Assembly (NCBI GenBank): GCA_029747015.1
Contig: JAKOGI010000125.1
Coordinates: 457,501 to 521,500 of the forward strand
DNA length: 64,000 bases
Origin: Carnegiea gigantea
Taxonomy: Eukaryota > Streptophyta > Magnoliopsida > Caryophyllales > Cactaceae
Direction of reading: 5' to 3'
Shown: positions 34,025-45,215 of the stretch, one piece after another
Position numbering within the stretch: the first letter of the stretch is position 1
Layout of the letters: each line of letters opens with the position of its first letter
The notes under the pieces: generated by a model
Databases searched by the model: none
What the model was told of the DNA's origin: nothing
What the model saw: only the letters and a program-made list of their open reading frames with translations
Made by a program: the position numbers and the translations under genes

Positions 34025-36376
34025 TCAGCATTTTGGAAGATCGGACGGGGGAGGAGGCAGCTTTTGATTAGGCAGCTTCCCATCTGGGACCACCCATGCC
34101 ATCTTCAAGCCCCAGCTTGTATGAACTTCAAAGTGGCAATGCATAAACCATACCCCTACCCAAAAAAAGATTCGTAATTAGTCTAATCTATCTCATGAAC
34201 ATCAATGCAATCCTTTTATCATATTGTTTGTCTTTGTCATGGTATAAATGGTAGACGTACCTGGATTGTCCGTGAAGAAGCGAATGGCAACCCACCCTCC
34301 AGCAGGTACACCAACCGTGTTTCTCTCAACTGGGTCAACCAGGTTGAACTTAGCAGGGTCTTTCTTAGGATCGAAGGTACCAAACCCTTGGCCTACAACA
34401 AAGAAGTTGAATCCATGGAGATGGAGGGGATGACTCTCGGCTCCAAGAATGCTAGTATCCTGCATCACAAGCTCTACACTCGTGTTGAATGGAAGCACCA
34501 CCACCTTGGTCTCATCCATTACCATGGTGTTATTAGGTGGTGTGCCGGTGTAGTTGAAGGGGATGAGGGGCGAGGAAGGGAAGTCATTTGCGTAAACCCC
34601 ATTTGACTGGCGGAGGAAATAGGCTTGGAGGAGGGCTTTGGTGGGCATCACAAACGAGATGTTGTTAACAGAAGCAGCAAACATGGTGCTGTTGGTTGGA
34701 CCCTGGCATGTTTGGTTTTTAGGGCATGGGTTGGTTCCTAGGCTCACTGTGAAAAAGAAGTGCTTATCTACATGCTGTGGCACATTGGCTGGGTATTGGG
34801 CACTGGCTAGGCTTTTGAGTTTACTTGTGAAGTTGGCTACAAAAGTGGTGTCTCTTAGAGGTGGAAGAGAGGGCTTGAAGAGGGGGAGTTTCTTGATTGA
34901 GGTTGAGAGTGGTGGTTGGTTGTATTCAAGGATTCCGGCCACAGTGGAGTTGTCGAAGGTGCCCTGGCCTGTAACATAAGGCCGAGCCATCATAAGGAAG
35001 GTGGCATTGGGATGATAAGGCTTCGTCTTGAGGAGAACATTGGTTGTTTGTCCAGGAGTTATGATGATCACATCCGTCTCGAAAGGTTTGACATAGACAG
35101 CATCAACATCAACCACTGTGAGGGTGTGGTTGGCGATGCTGAAGAAAAGTTCGTCGTTGAGTGCAGCGTTGATCAGCCTCAAGAGATATGTTTTGCCTGG
35201 TTTTACATTCAACTTGAAGGTATCTGTGCATATATGAATGAGAAAGTTACAAATGACCTTAAAACTTTGTCTGGATAATGTTCTTCCTTTCTCAAGTACA
35301 TATATACTATCCAATTTTCAGATTTTAGCCTAAAGATACTGATACTGTGTCTGTGTATGTACCTTTAGAAGAACAATTATATAAAGGTCCAGGGAGGCCA
35401 TTAATTGTGTAAGCATCTGATACATTTGGTCCACCTCCGGTCTGCAATGCTTGGGCAATGACAGCCTCAGGATCAGCATTCCACCATTCACCTGCAGAAA
35501 TTTGTCATCTTGTAAGATCATGGTTTGTTTTTCCTTCTTTTTTTTTTGGGCCTCGTTTCGACCTAATTAGGAAAAGGGAATAGAGTTTTCAGAGATGAGA
35601 TGAAACAGAACATCTATTTGGTATATGATGAAAAGTATACCAAACAGAACAGGAACTTCCTTATATGGGCGAGGAAATGGGTAATGAACGCCGCGTTTGG
35701 GGAGGATGACAATAGGTCCATAAAGTGTTGACCGGAGCCAAGAAATGTGGGCATGCCACCAAAGAGTGCCTCTTTGTCCAACAATAGTAAAGTTATACAC
35801 ATAAGATTGCCCAGTTTGGATGGGGCATTGTGTGATATATGCAGGCCCATCTGCCCATCCACTTTGAAGCTGTCGAATTCCATGCCTGTTAATCCCATGC
35901 ACATTAGTGCTTGGTAGAAAATATATCAAGTACCTAAATTTGAAGAACGTGTCAAGACCAATTTCCATACCAATGAATGGTGATATTATTTTGGACGTGG
36001 TTCGCCACTTTAACAACAAGTCGATCACCCTCCCTAGCAACAATGCGAGGCCCCGGAAACTGGCCATTTACTGTCGCAATGCCCTTCGTGTGGCATAGTC
36101 TTGTCACATTTTGCATCTTGATCTTCATGTACATAAGTATACATGCACCAACAAAACCCAGATATATTGTCAAGAAAAATGTTTATGTAATGAAAAACAA
36201 TCATTGAAAAAACCTTAATTGGGAGAAGATATCAAATTAAATTTAATTTGTGTGCGTTTAGGTACATCAAACTTGTAGTGCCTAGTGATGCCAGTGTCGG
36301 TTGCATCAACGCCATTGTGGGTAGACATCAACGAGGCAATGCTCAACAGTGCAACGAGATATGCTGAAGCTGCCAT
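34025..36376 (-). CDS. LAC11: Laccase, LAC11-like (lignin-type multicopper oxidase)
   Basis: Six exons on the minus strand: 36266-36376, 35971-36122, 35641-35885, 35363-35491, 34261-35223 and 34025-34155, giving 576 residues, the usual laccase length. A hydrophobic signal peptide covers about residues 1-25. Copper ligands are in place: HWHG (His87, His89), WWHAH (His132, His134), HPLHLHGF (His477, His480, His482) and HCHFEVH (His539, Cys540, His541, His545) followed by Met near 552. All introns are GT-AG. The sequence ([37 protein letters not shown]) is closest, from memory, to the LAC11 group, which polymerises monolignols in secondary walls with LAC4 and LAC17. It is secreted and N-glycosylated (many NxT/S). 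Every exon is open, so it appears functional. Confidence 0.95.
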
Positions 36377-36445
36377 GACTGGATACGCGAGAGAGAGGGA
36401 GGGGGGGGGGGGGATCGATGATGAAACGATGCATGAAAGAATGCT

Positions 36446-36453
36446 CTTATATA
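36446..36453 (-). promoter_or_regulatory. TATA box of the laccase gene
   Basis: TATATAAG on the minus strand, 70 bp before the start codon. The short leader that follows contains a C13 run (G at 36401-36413) and a CT-repeat. Confidence 0.6.
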
Positions 36454-36901
36454 CATAAATGGCTTGTTTGGGATTACTAGGTGGATGAGTAAATGGAGAA
36501 GAAAGTTCCAGCAGTGCTGTGGAGTGCGGACCAATGTTGTTGGTTTGGATATCAGCTTTAGAGTGATCCTAAAGGCTATGTTCTTCAAGCTTGTTCATTC
36601 CTCCCAACCCCGCCCCTTTCAAATTCATCCTGTCTACCTCAGTCTGTCAGCAGTTTGCTATGCTTGTTGATATTAATTAGCAATCCAAGTGTAAGCTGGA
36701 CACTACATTTGTAGGGCACTGTTTCTGTTTGTTCTTCAAATATACGCATGAGTAGTTGCAGGGTCCACCTCCGTATAAGAGTGCATTACAGATACTGCTG
36801 ACCAGCTACATATGCAGCGCATTTTTTATAAATTAGGGAAAAGAAGCCATATTTGTGTACGTAATACGTCGTACACATGTATGCGTATTCTCTAATGTAT
36901 A

Positions 36902-37723
36902 CAGGGGCGGAGTCAGGATTCAAAGTAAGAGAGGGCGAGATTAATAATACACGTAACATAAATTAACCATTTATTAGGTAAATTAACCACTTATTCAACA
37001 CAAATTCAGTAACAATGAGTAAACGAAACATAAACAAGCAAGCAATTGCAATTGCAAACAAAATTAGCCCAACTTTAAATCTTCAACCAAGAAGACAATT
37101 AGGTAAAAATTCTCATTTTTCAATTCATGAATCATGAGTAATTTACTAAGTTAATCGATTATTTAAAATGAATCTAACTAAAATCAGTAAAATAAACATA
37201 ATTATTTACAAAATAACCAAACTAAAAACAAAAATTGAGAATTTTGAGAGTTACCTCAAATTGGGATTTGGGAATTAGAAGGAACACCGAGGAGGACTGG
37301 AGGCGGCGGCTGGCCGGTGGGCGGCGGCACTAGTGGCGGCGAGCCGGTGACTCCGCAGAGAGTGAGAGAGAGAGAGAGTGCGCGGTAGGTCGGTGGGTGG
37401 TTCAGCACTTCAGCGTGACTGCGTAAGTGAGGGCAGAAGAGTCGACTGAGCGCTGCAAAAATTTTATAACAAAAATTGAAAAAATTATAGGGCACTTCTT
37501 AAAAAAAAAATACAGATAAGGCAGAACAAAGAGTGGAACCAAGGACCTCCCACACAGAGCAAGAGGCAGCCACCACCCTGCTATGCATGCATATGTTGTA
37601 TATTCATGATCTAATCAATATATATCCATTTTTTTAATCTACAAAAATATCCCACATTAAATTTTTTTCCCAAAAATCTGGGGTTCAATTGATCCCACTT
37701 ATCTCAACGTGACTCCGCCCTTG
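36902..37723. mobile_element. hAT-like MITE, 822 bp
   Basis: Terminal inverted repeats CAGGGGCGGAGTCA and (complement) CAAGGGCGGAGTCA. The flanking 8-mers AATGTATA and CATATATG match at five of eight positions, consistent with an old 8-bp duplication. The GGGGCGGA... end is frequent among plant hAT-type MITEs. An internal GC-rich block (37290-37440) makes a spurious minus-strand frame. Confidence 0.6.
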
Positions 37724-38394
37724 CATATATGTGAAAATTTTAGATCACCCCTAGACGTGGGGGTTAATAAGAACTTTGCAAAATGCAATATGATTTGTGT
37801 AAGTCCCAGGTTTACTTAAGACAGTTGTGATACCCTAGGTACTGTTAGAATTACGACTTACAAGTGAATTGAGATGACTTTTTAATATATCACCAAAGGC
37901 ATGCCCCAGCCCCTACCTTTTTAGGGGTCCCACTTTTAATAACCGCACATATATGTGTGCGTGTTGTATACTATTTTTCAGATGAGTGACTTCTTAGAAA
38001 GTTTTCCTCATTAAATCGCGTGTGGCTGATGACAAAGTACGTTAGAAAGGTATGATTAGTTATTAATCTTTGAAACCATTTCTGATGATTGTTATGGACC
38101 AAAAAGAGTTGGGGGCATTGCAAGAGTAATGAAATATGGATCAAAATGGTCTTTTAGGATATATATTGTAAAGAGCATACTAACCATGTGTACAGAGCTC
38201 ATAGTTAGAATAATTCATGAGGGTGTTGTGAAATATACAACTAAAAATTAGTCGAGTTCAGTTAATTCGATCTAATCGATTGTCAATTTTATGAACATGA
38301 TAATTAATTCTAGACTGAACTTGAAACCTTACTCAAGCTCAGTAATTACGAAAATTATATAGTACAATCGGATGGATATGAGTTAATTATGTCC
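37724..38394. other. Intergenic sequence
   Basis: No gene or repeat was recognised. Confidence 0.4.
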
Positions 38395-40160
38395 ACCCAT
38401 TTTTCATGCTTGGATTTTTGCTTACTAAAAGCATGCATTAGCTCGCGAAATTGTGACCACTCTTATAAAAAATACTGGCCTATTGTTGAGAAGGAAGTCT
38501 CGAATGACGCGCTTGTTGTTTTGAATGGTGAACAGATGACTCACAACCACACTCATGTCGTTTTGATTCCCAAAACACAAAATCCAACTGAAGTGTCTAA
38601 GCTCCGGCCCATTAGTCTTCATAACGTGTCCTACAAGTTAGTAACAAAAGTGATCACTAACAGGTTAAAGAGATTCTTCCCGCTATTATTTTAGATAATC
38701 AGAGTGGTTTCACGCCAGGGCGGATGATTACTTATAACTAGACTTGATCAACGGGTCGGGGGACCCGCCTGACCCAATCCTCAAAAATGAGGGTCAGGGT
38801 CGGCTTTTTTTGTCTCCGACCCGCCCCGACCCTCAAATTGAGGGTACCCGACTATGATGGGGGTCGGGCTTGGGCAAAGATTTTGACCCGCTGATTTAGT
38901 GAAAAATCTCATTTTCCACATCGGGAGGGTTGAGGGTCGAGTTTGACCCGATGACCCAAGGGTTCCCGCAGGGTCAGGAGTATGCTGACCCGCATGAGGG
39001 TCGGATAGACTTAGGGTCGAGAAAATCCTATCCACTGGCCCTCCTGACCTGACCCTCAATTTGATCAGCTCCACTTATAACATTCTGGTGGCATTTGAAA
39101 TTTTTTAGTCTATGAGGGGGCAATCTAGTCCGAATGGTGGCATGGCTATTAAATTAGAGATGTCGAAAGTCTATAACAAAGTCGAGTAGTGCTTTTTGCA
39201 TGCTGTAATGGCAAAAAAGGGCTTTCGGGCTTGTTGGATTAACCTTATATTAGGATGGCTGAGACTGCTGGCTACATTCTCATTTGTCATTAGTAGTGAG
39301 CCTCAGGGTTTTGTTCGATCGAGTAGAGGTCTTCGTCAAGGAGACTCTGTTTCGCCGTACCTATTTCTATTCTATGCAGAGGCCTTCTCTTTGATGGGAG
39401 AATTTCTATCCATCAGGTGTGTCCAAGGGCCCCTTCTATTTCACAGTACTTGGTTTTCACTGATGATCCCTTGATTTTTGTAATTAAAGCAACTAGTGAG
39501 CAAGAAATTAAAGTGTCGTAAAAAACATTCAGATGTCGTACGAAACGGCTTCAGGTCAACTTCAATAAGTCTAGTGTGGTGTTTAGCAAAGGGGTTCCTC
39601 AAGCCCGTGGGGATGACATCCTTATTACCCTGATATGAGGGAGATCCTAATACATAGGCCTTCTTACTCATGTGGGTCACTTGAAAAGGAAGGCGTTTGT
39701 TTCCATTACAGACCGAATTGCTAAGAAGATTAAGGGTTGGGGGCGCAATCTTTCTTCGGCAGGCAAAGACGTACTTGTGGAGGCGGTAGCCCAGGCTACT
39801 CCAACCTATGCCATCAGCGTGTCCAAAAGAGTTTTTGCCAAGACTTGCAATCCTTGATTAATCGGCACTGGTAGGGTGCTAAGGAGGGCAAGTGGAAATT
39901 CATTGGGCGGGGGAGAACAAATTATGCAGACCCAAGTTAGATGATGGGTTGGGCTTCTGTCAGCGTTACTTGCAAAGGCAGTTTGGCAGCTGATGAACTC
40001 CGAGGATTCCTTTTCTTTTAAAGTTCCCCAGCCAAGTCTTTTCCTAGTTGTGCCGTTTAGAAAAAGCTGAACTTGGACATCGACCCACAAAAAATTTCTG
40101 GACGGGTATGTGGAGCCTTCAATTAGAAAAAACAAAGAGGGGCGTCACTTTACTTCTTGT
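38395..40160 (+). pseudogene. LINE reverse-transcriptase remnant, interrupted by a MITE
   Basis: The degenerate frame shows plant L1-type reverse transcriptase blocks in order: YWPIVEKEV, HVVLIPKTQNPTEVSKLRPI and SLHNVSYKLVTKVITNRLKR, then QSGFTPGR. After a 335-bp insertion (38739-39073) come [35 protein letters not shown], a damaged active site FTDDPLIF (family FADDxLIF), and KKIKGWGRNLSSAGKDVL. There are many stops and frameshifts. It is a decayed 5'- and 3'-truncated copy. Confidence 0.88.
38739..39073. mobile_element. hAT-like MITE inserted in the LINE relic
   Basis: 335 bp with inverted ends TAGACTTGATCAA and (complement) TGGAGCTGATCAA. It is flanked by CTTATAAC on both sides (38731-38738 and 39074-39081); the repeat extends to 9 bp (ACTTATAAC) if one base is ambiguous. 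The body is packed with GGGTCGGG/GACCCG motifs. The reading of the LINE resumes right after it, so it is younger than the LINE. Confidence 0.85.
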
Positions 40161-41090
40161 ATTCATGTCAGGTCACTTGGTACCACTAATAGGTACTAAT
40201 AAGGAGTTCTCTTGTCGACTTTAGCTCACTTCCTTGTCATGGCTGTTATACTGCAACATATGTTAATTTAGCAATTGCATGATCAACAGAATACACATAA
40301 GAGCTGTCAATTTTCCCATTCTGTTTCAATATCCATCGTGAGCTAACATCCACACCTTTGATGGGAAATATTAATTTGCCTCTTTTAAGAGGTGTCTATC
40401 TTGAAGTTTCTTTGTTTTAATTATTGTTGTCGCGTATTGCAGGTGTAATATTATAAATTATAATACGTGACATTCATTTAGAGGCCTATAATGATTCTAA
40501 GATTAGCTCTTTTGTAGGGTTGGAATAAAAGCTTATCGTTTGTAAATCTATTGTGGTTATAGGAGTAATTCAATTTGGAATCCAATCAGCTCAACAGATA
40601 AAATTTGTGAGAGTTGTTATTAAAGATCTGAGTATGAATCTCTCCTAAATCGACTTTTACACTTCATCATTCACATCATAAATATAAGAGTAATTTGATA
40701 TCGATTTAGACATAATTTTCCCGCCGGACAATGATATGAGTGATAAATGGCAAAGCATATAGACTAATAGAGCTTTTCAATACTTTGAACACCATAAATT
40801 TTTGGGTGATGAGGTTAGGTTTAGCAACTTACAATTTCCTCAATTTCGAGACAAATTAGGAGTTTTCCTCATTTTTATTATTCATTGTTCATCTGTATCT
40901 CTGGAACCCATCGTATAAACCCTATCACAAACTAGAGATCAAAAATATCATAGCTGCTAGGGGGTTGTGTTGTATGCTTCCCCTCCACAAAAGTATGACA
41001 TATTGTCATGTTTCATGTTGCCTTACTTTGTTGACTTATAATTGTAAAAGTTTGTCCACTGTCCATTTGAATAAGACATAGGTCCTGTTT
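40161..41090. other. Intergenic sequence
   Basis: AT-rich; no gene or repeat was recognised. Confidence 0.4.
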
Positions 41091-41408
41091 GGCAAACACC
41101 TATTAGCTGTTTGAGTTAGTTGTTTGTATTAGCTGTTTGAATTAGCTGTTTGTTGAAAAATTATTTAGTAAAATTAACTATTTCTGACAAAGTTGTGAGA
41201 CAAAAAGCTAATTCTTCAAAAAGTTCTTCCAAAAAGCTCATGGAATTAGCTTTTTCAAATTAGCTTTTTGGACCCAAAAAGCTCTTTTAAAAAGCTCTTT
41301 CACCAAACACCCAAATTGGCTTTTTCACTTGGTCAAAAAGCTAATTTTGATCAAAAAAGTTCTTTTTCGCCAAAAAGCTCTTCAAAAAGCTGTTTGTCAA
41401 ACAGAGCC
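41091..41408. mobile_element. Tourist-like MITE, 318 bp
   Basis: Inverted ends GGTCCTGTTTGGCAAACA and (complement) GGCTCTGTTTGACAAACA, flanked by ATA at 41088-41090 and 41409-41411. The body is made of repeated AAAAAGCTCTTTC and TTAGCTGTTTG motifs. The 3-bp duplication suggests PIF/Harbinger. Confidence 0.7.
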
Positions 41409-41940
41409 ATAGATTTTAAAAAGTATATACTCCTATTTGTTACGTATATATATTTTCTCAACATGTATTTGTTATTTAAATAATTTTTTATATATGATAC
41501 TAACGTAACTTATAAGAGTATATGGAGTGTTGTGAACATTTTTTAACCAGGAAGGAAACCTATATGTACGCTCCAGTGGAGCTAGCTTGCTAAGATATAT
41601 AAAAATACACACTTATTGTTATATGATAGAAGTATTGGGTAGTTGAATACTTGAATGAGCTGCAATTATTTCTTTGCACATAAGCTAGATGTTGATTTAT
41701 AGGCCCTACAACTCTATCCACGCTTGTCATATGTGCTTGGGTTGGGTTACATTTTATGAACTATTCTATCCATCTATTGTTGATTTTTTTTTGGGGGGGA
41801 TTAAAGATTAACGGTTGATTTTATAGGTCGAACGAAAAAAATAATGCGTTTGAATTTAGGGTTAAAATTGTTTAAAGGAAAGAAAAATCAATGCATAAAA
41901 CATCGTTCAATTTTAGTGGCAGGAACTAATTAGTACTAGC

Positions 41941-42175
41941 TAGAGATGGGAAAGTCTGACCTGACACGATAATACGATACGAACCCCACCCGAAGTTACT
42001 GAGAGTAACACGAACCTGATCTGAATTGAGCCAATTTCGATCCGAAGTCAACAAAATTTGCCGTTCAGCATGAAAACTTATTCTTTTTCAGCAAATTTAT
42101 GCTATTTTAACGCCAACACAAAATTGAATTGTTTATTAAATGAATCAACCCGGCTGGATCCGTTTTCCAGCTCTA
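41941..42175. mobile_element. hAT-like MITE, 235 bp
   Basis: Inverted ends TAGAGATGGGAAA and (complement) TAGAGCTGGAAAA. Flanking 8-mers GTACTAGC (41933-41940) and GTAATAGC (42176-42183) differ by one base, as expected for a hAT target duplication. Confidence 0.75.
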
Positions 42176-43202
42176 GTAATAGCTCAAGCTAACAGTACAA
42201 ATGGACCATTTTTGGTCGGTGAGGGGAATTGAGCTAGAAAATGGAAATTGTGGGCTCATAGAATGCATTTGATGATCACAAGTGGTCCTTTAACCTCTGC
42301 CTTTTCACATTGTTTACATGTTACAATTATGAACACCACTTCTTTTTGGTCAGTTCTCATTTTGGCTTTCTATTTGATTTGATTTGATTTATCTTATCTT
42401 TGTTTTCTGGCAATTGGCAAATCCACATTGAGCCTGGCATCCAAAAAAGGAAAGGAAAATTTTTTTTTTTTGGTGGGGGTGGAAGCTGTACTATATCACA
42501 AGCAATGTTAGAATATTGTAAATATTCAAATTTATACAAAGTACATAACTATAATTCTGATTACTACTTACTTTCCTTTCAAAATGAATACACAAGTTTA
42601 ATTAGTTGAGTTAAACCCAGTTTCACGAGGTTCATGAGTTTCGGTGAAACAAATATGTTATCTTTGATATTTACTGAAGGAATGATCTATGGAATCAATA
42701 AAGTTACCAAAAAAAATTCATGTGATTAGATGAGTTGAATTATTCTATTGGTGTAAAATCTCTATTTTAATTGTAGTTTCGATTGATCACAACACACGTA
42801 ACTTTTTTACTTATATATGATTAAATTTTCAGGGTGTTGACAAACTTTCTGACTTAACAATTCATAATTGGCCATAAAAATTGCCAATTCGATAGCTACC
42901 GTTCCCTAGGTATCGTACCATATATTCATTCGTGGTCACCTCAAACTACAAGTTTGAGGTAGCTTCGAAGGAAATCAAAGGGAGACAAGTTATGACTTTT
43001 ATTGAAGACCTGAAACCACTTGCATAAAATGCACGTATGTAAACGAGACATCTTATACATGTACAAGTAGATGCTTATAATGTACATAAAGACGATAGAT
43101 GTAGTCGGCAAATGTAGACCAGTACTTCCCATCTATCACCGCTATTAGACTGTTTCAAACATTAAAAAAAACCTTTCACCTCACTATATCCACTCCTTTT
43201 TC
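42176..43202. other. Intergenic sequence
   Basis: AT-rich; one T-run followed by GGTGGGGGTGG at 42460-42483. No gene was recognised. Confidence 0.4.
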
Positions 43203-43208
43203 TTTTTT

Positions 43209-43241
<33 letters not shown>
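43203..43241. repeat. T8G31 homopolymer junction
   Basis: Eight T followed by 31 G, the longest G-run of the window, about 100 bp beyond the stop codon of the PCS1-like gene and so possibly in its 3' UTR. The exact length is doubtful for any sequencing method. Confidence 0.9.
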
Positions 43242-43242
<1 letters not shown>

Positions 43243-43336
43243 GTAGTTAATAAGATCATCATATCTTTGCCATCAGCATAAGTAATTTTTACATACCCAA
43301 ACCCATGTACATAGGACAAAAGGACGAAAACTACTC

Positions 43337-44677
43337 TTATTGGCCCAGTCCTAGCCTTTGACTAGCTATATCACACCTCACCTCGGCTAACCCTACCCGA
43401 GAGTTTGCCAAATCGAACTCTACCCACATATTTTGTTGATGGTGATGCCCGATTATATATGCCGATATACCTAGTAGATCCGAGTTCCCGAATGTGAAGC
43501 AATGAACTCCATCGGATCCTCGGACCTCACCTGGGACCCGATACAATAATTGCTCGGCGGATACACTCATTTCGGCTCCTTGAAACATTAGGGTCACGGT
43601 TGGCAAAGGCGGGTAACCCTCTTGGGTCAAGGGGACCCGGTAACACAAGTCCATAACACCTTGGAAAACGAAGTACGGGTCCCCAAGTTCCTTCAATTTA
43701 CCCTTCGTTTGAGCCAGGAACTCAGACCTCAAGGCCTTGTACACGGGCCCGAGTAACAATGAAAATTGGGTACCCGAATCAACCATGGTTTGGCCCGCTC
43801 CAGAGTGGTCCGGTTGGAGGAGTGATTTGGGTAGAGATAGTAATTTCCCCCCAACTTTAATCCCTTGAAATTGGACCGAATATGCAATCCGGTCATAATA
43901 TGGTAAGCGGTAAGGAGTAGAAAGTTTTACCAAAGGAGTATAACTTAGTGGTTTTAACCAAGGAATATTAGCCTGCCCAAACAACAACACACCCGAAGAA
44001 TCCTGACCCGATATGCAATACGAGAACTTCGGGTAACCCATTTGGGTCACAAACGATAGCGACCCGAGGTTCATGCCCAATAACCCGGTTGTCTTGGAGT
44101 CTTCCTCGTTGCCGCTCGAACTCAAATCCATACACCCGAAGAGGACTCCGGGTACGGATGACCCACCCATTTTGAAGTTATCCATAGCAAGAGTACCCTC
44201 CATGTATGAGGCATCGGCATAGGATACCATGGTGTGGCAGAGCTTCTTGGGGTCGCAAGAAGCGGGTATGGGAAAATCCCGGGTCCGGGTCGTACAAGTG
44301 GGTGAAGTGCAGGGAACAGGGGAGTACGACGTGGACCGAACCGGGTCGAATACGGATTTAAGTTTAGGGTCTTTCTTGCAGTGGAGCCATGAGAGCTCGC
44401 TCCCTGTATCCAACACCATGATAACGGGTTGTGGCGGGGTGCCCACGAGGAGAGAGACTGAAAGGGTGACGTTGTGGCGAAAAGGGAGCTTACTTGCCGA
44501 TCTTGGACCTGATCCGGATGGGATATGTTGGGTTTTGAGGGCAAACATGACAGAAGCAGAGGAATTTGAGCTGTGGGTGCCCTGTTTCGATTGAACAAAA
44601 ACAGAGCATATTGAAACAAGTTGAAGAAGAATAAACAGACCAAATATCGGAGAACCCATTAATGGATTGATTGACAA
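43337..44677 (-). CDS. PCS1: PCS1-like aspartic protease (pepsin family A1)
   Basis: A single-exon protein of 446 residues. A signal peptide lies in about residues 8-30; an alternative start at Met7 (44659) would begin MGSPIFGLF. Catalytic sites are DTGS (Asp90) and DSGT (Asp300), with a flap-type SYADAS near 152. Close resemblance through RTRDFPIPASCD, TTGLLGMNLGSLSFVTQMG, KFSYCISG, GAGQTMVDSGTQF and IGHHHQQNMWVEFDL places it with Arabidopsis PCS1 (Promotion of Cell Survival 1), a protease needed for gametophyte and embryo cell survival and reported in the ER. There is no plant-specific insert, so it is an atypical/nucellin-like aspartic protease. No frameshift or lost catalytic residue is seen. 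Confidence 0.95.
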   Translation of the reverse strand: MSINPLMGSPIFGLFILLQLVSICSVFVQSKQGTHSSNSSASVMFALKTQHIPSGSGPRSASKLPFRHNVTLSVSLLVGTPPQPVIMVLDTGSELSWLHCKKDPKLKSVFDPVRSTSYSPVPCTSPTCTTRTRDFPIPASCDPKKLCHTMVSYADASYMEGTLAMDNFKMGGSSVPGVLFGCMDLSSSGNEEDSKTTGLLGMNLGSLSFVTQMGYPKFSYCISGQDSSGVLLFGQANIPWLKPLSYTPLVKLSTPYRLPYYDRIAYSVQFQGIKVGGKLLSLPKSLLQPDHSGAGQTMVDSGTQFSLLLGPVYKALRSEFLAQTKGKLKELGDPYFVFQGVMDLCYRVPLTQEGYPPLPTVTLMFQGAEMSVSAEQLLYRVPGEVRGSDGVHCFTFGNSDLLGISAYIIGHHHQQNMWVEFDLANSRVGLAEVRCDIASQRLGLGQ

Positions 44678-44790
44678 TAGACTTGTGCAGCAGTATATCA
44701 GGCAATTTGAAAAGAAAAAAGACGATCTTTTATGTGTTTTTTGGGGGATTTTGAGTGGGTTGGAAGCGGTTGGATATTTGAGAGACCGTA

Positions 44791-44800
44791 CTTATAAATA
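44791..44800 (-). promoter_or_regulatory. TATA box of the PCS1-like gene
   Basis: TATTTATAAG on the minus strand, 114-123 bp before the start codon. Confidence 0.5.
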
Positions 44801-44997
44801 GAAAGGGGGGAAGGTTCTGGGCTGGGGTGAGTGATTTGGTGTGGCCGAAGATTTATTTATAGTAAGGTTCATGGGAAGAAGGCCTGAGTGCCGTGCCTGG
44901 TATATGTTCCAAACGCTAGTTGTACCACTGTGGAGTTTTGACAAGGATGGATGTGTTTGGCGTTTGTGATTTGGTGGAGTACCCGAGTGGGAAGTTT

Positions 44998-45032
44998 GGG
45001 GGGGGAGAGGGAGGGAGGGAGGGAGAGAGAGG
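44998..45032. repeat. G-rich tract with quadruplex pattern
   Basis: A run of nine or so G followed by AGAGGGAGGGAGGGAGGGAG and a GA tail, on the plus strand, about 320-350 bp upstream of the PCS1-like start codon. Confidence 0.7.
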
Positions 45033-45047
45033 TGGCATTTGTCAATA

Positions 45048-45215
45048 ATTTTATGGTATATATTTATATATTTAGCTTTGTATATATTTATATAAGAAAG
45101 TATGTACTGTATTCTAAAAATTCTTATATATAAATATATATATTACAATATGGTACACACCTTCTTATATAAATATATATATATAACTTAATATGTGAAT
45201 ATATACCATAAAATT
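45048..45215. repeat. AT-rich inverted repeat (possible MITE)
   Basis: 18-bp perfect arms, AATTTTATGGTATATATT at 45048-45065 and its complement at 45198-45215. The inside consists of further TATATAAG/CTTATATA inverted motifs, so the whole 168 bp could fold into a hairpin. No convincing target duplication. Confidence 0.55.

Noticed and set aside
34205..35278. Several plus-strand frames of 60-133 codons
   Set aside because: Antisense shadows of laccase exon 5.
44122..44643. 173-codon minus-strand frame
   Set aside because: An out-of-frame shadow of the PCS1-like coding sequence.
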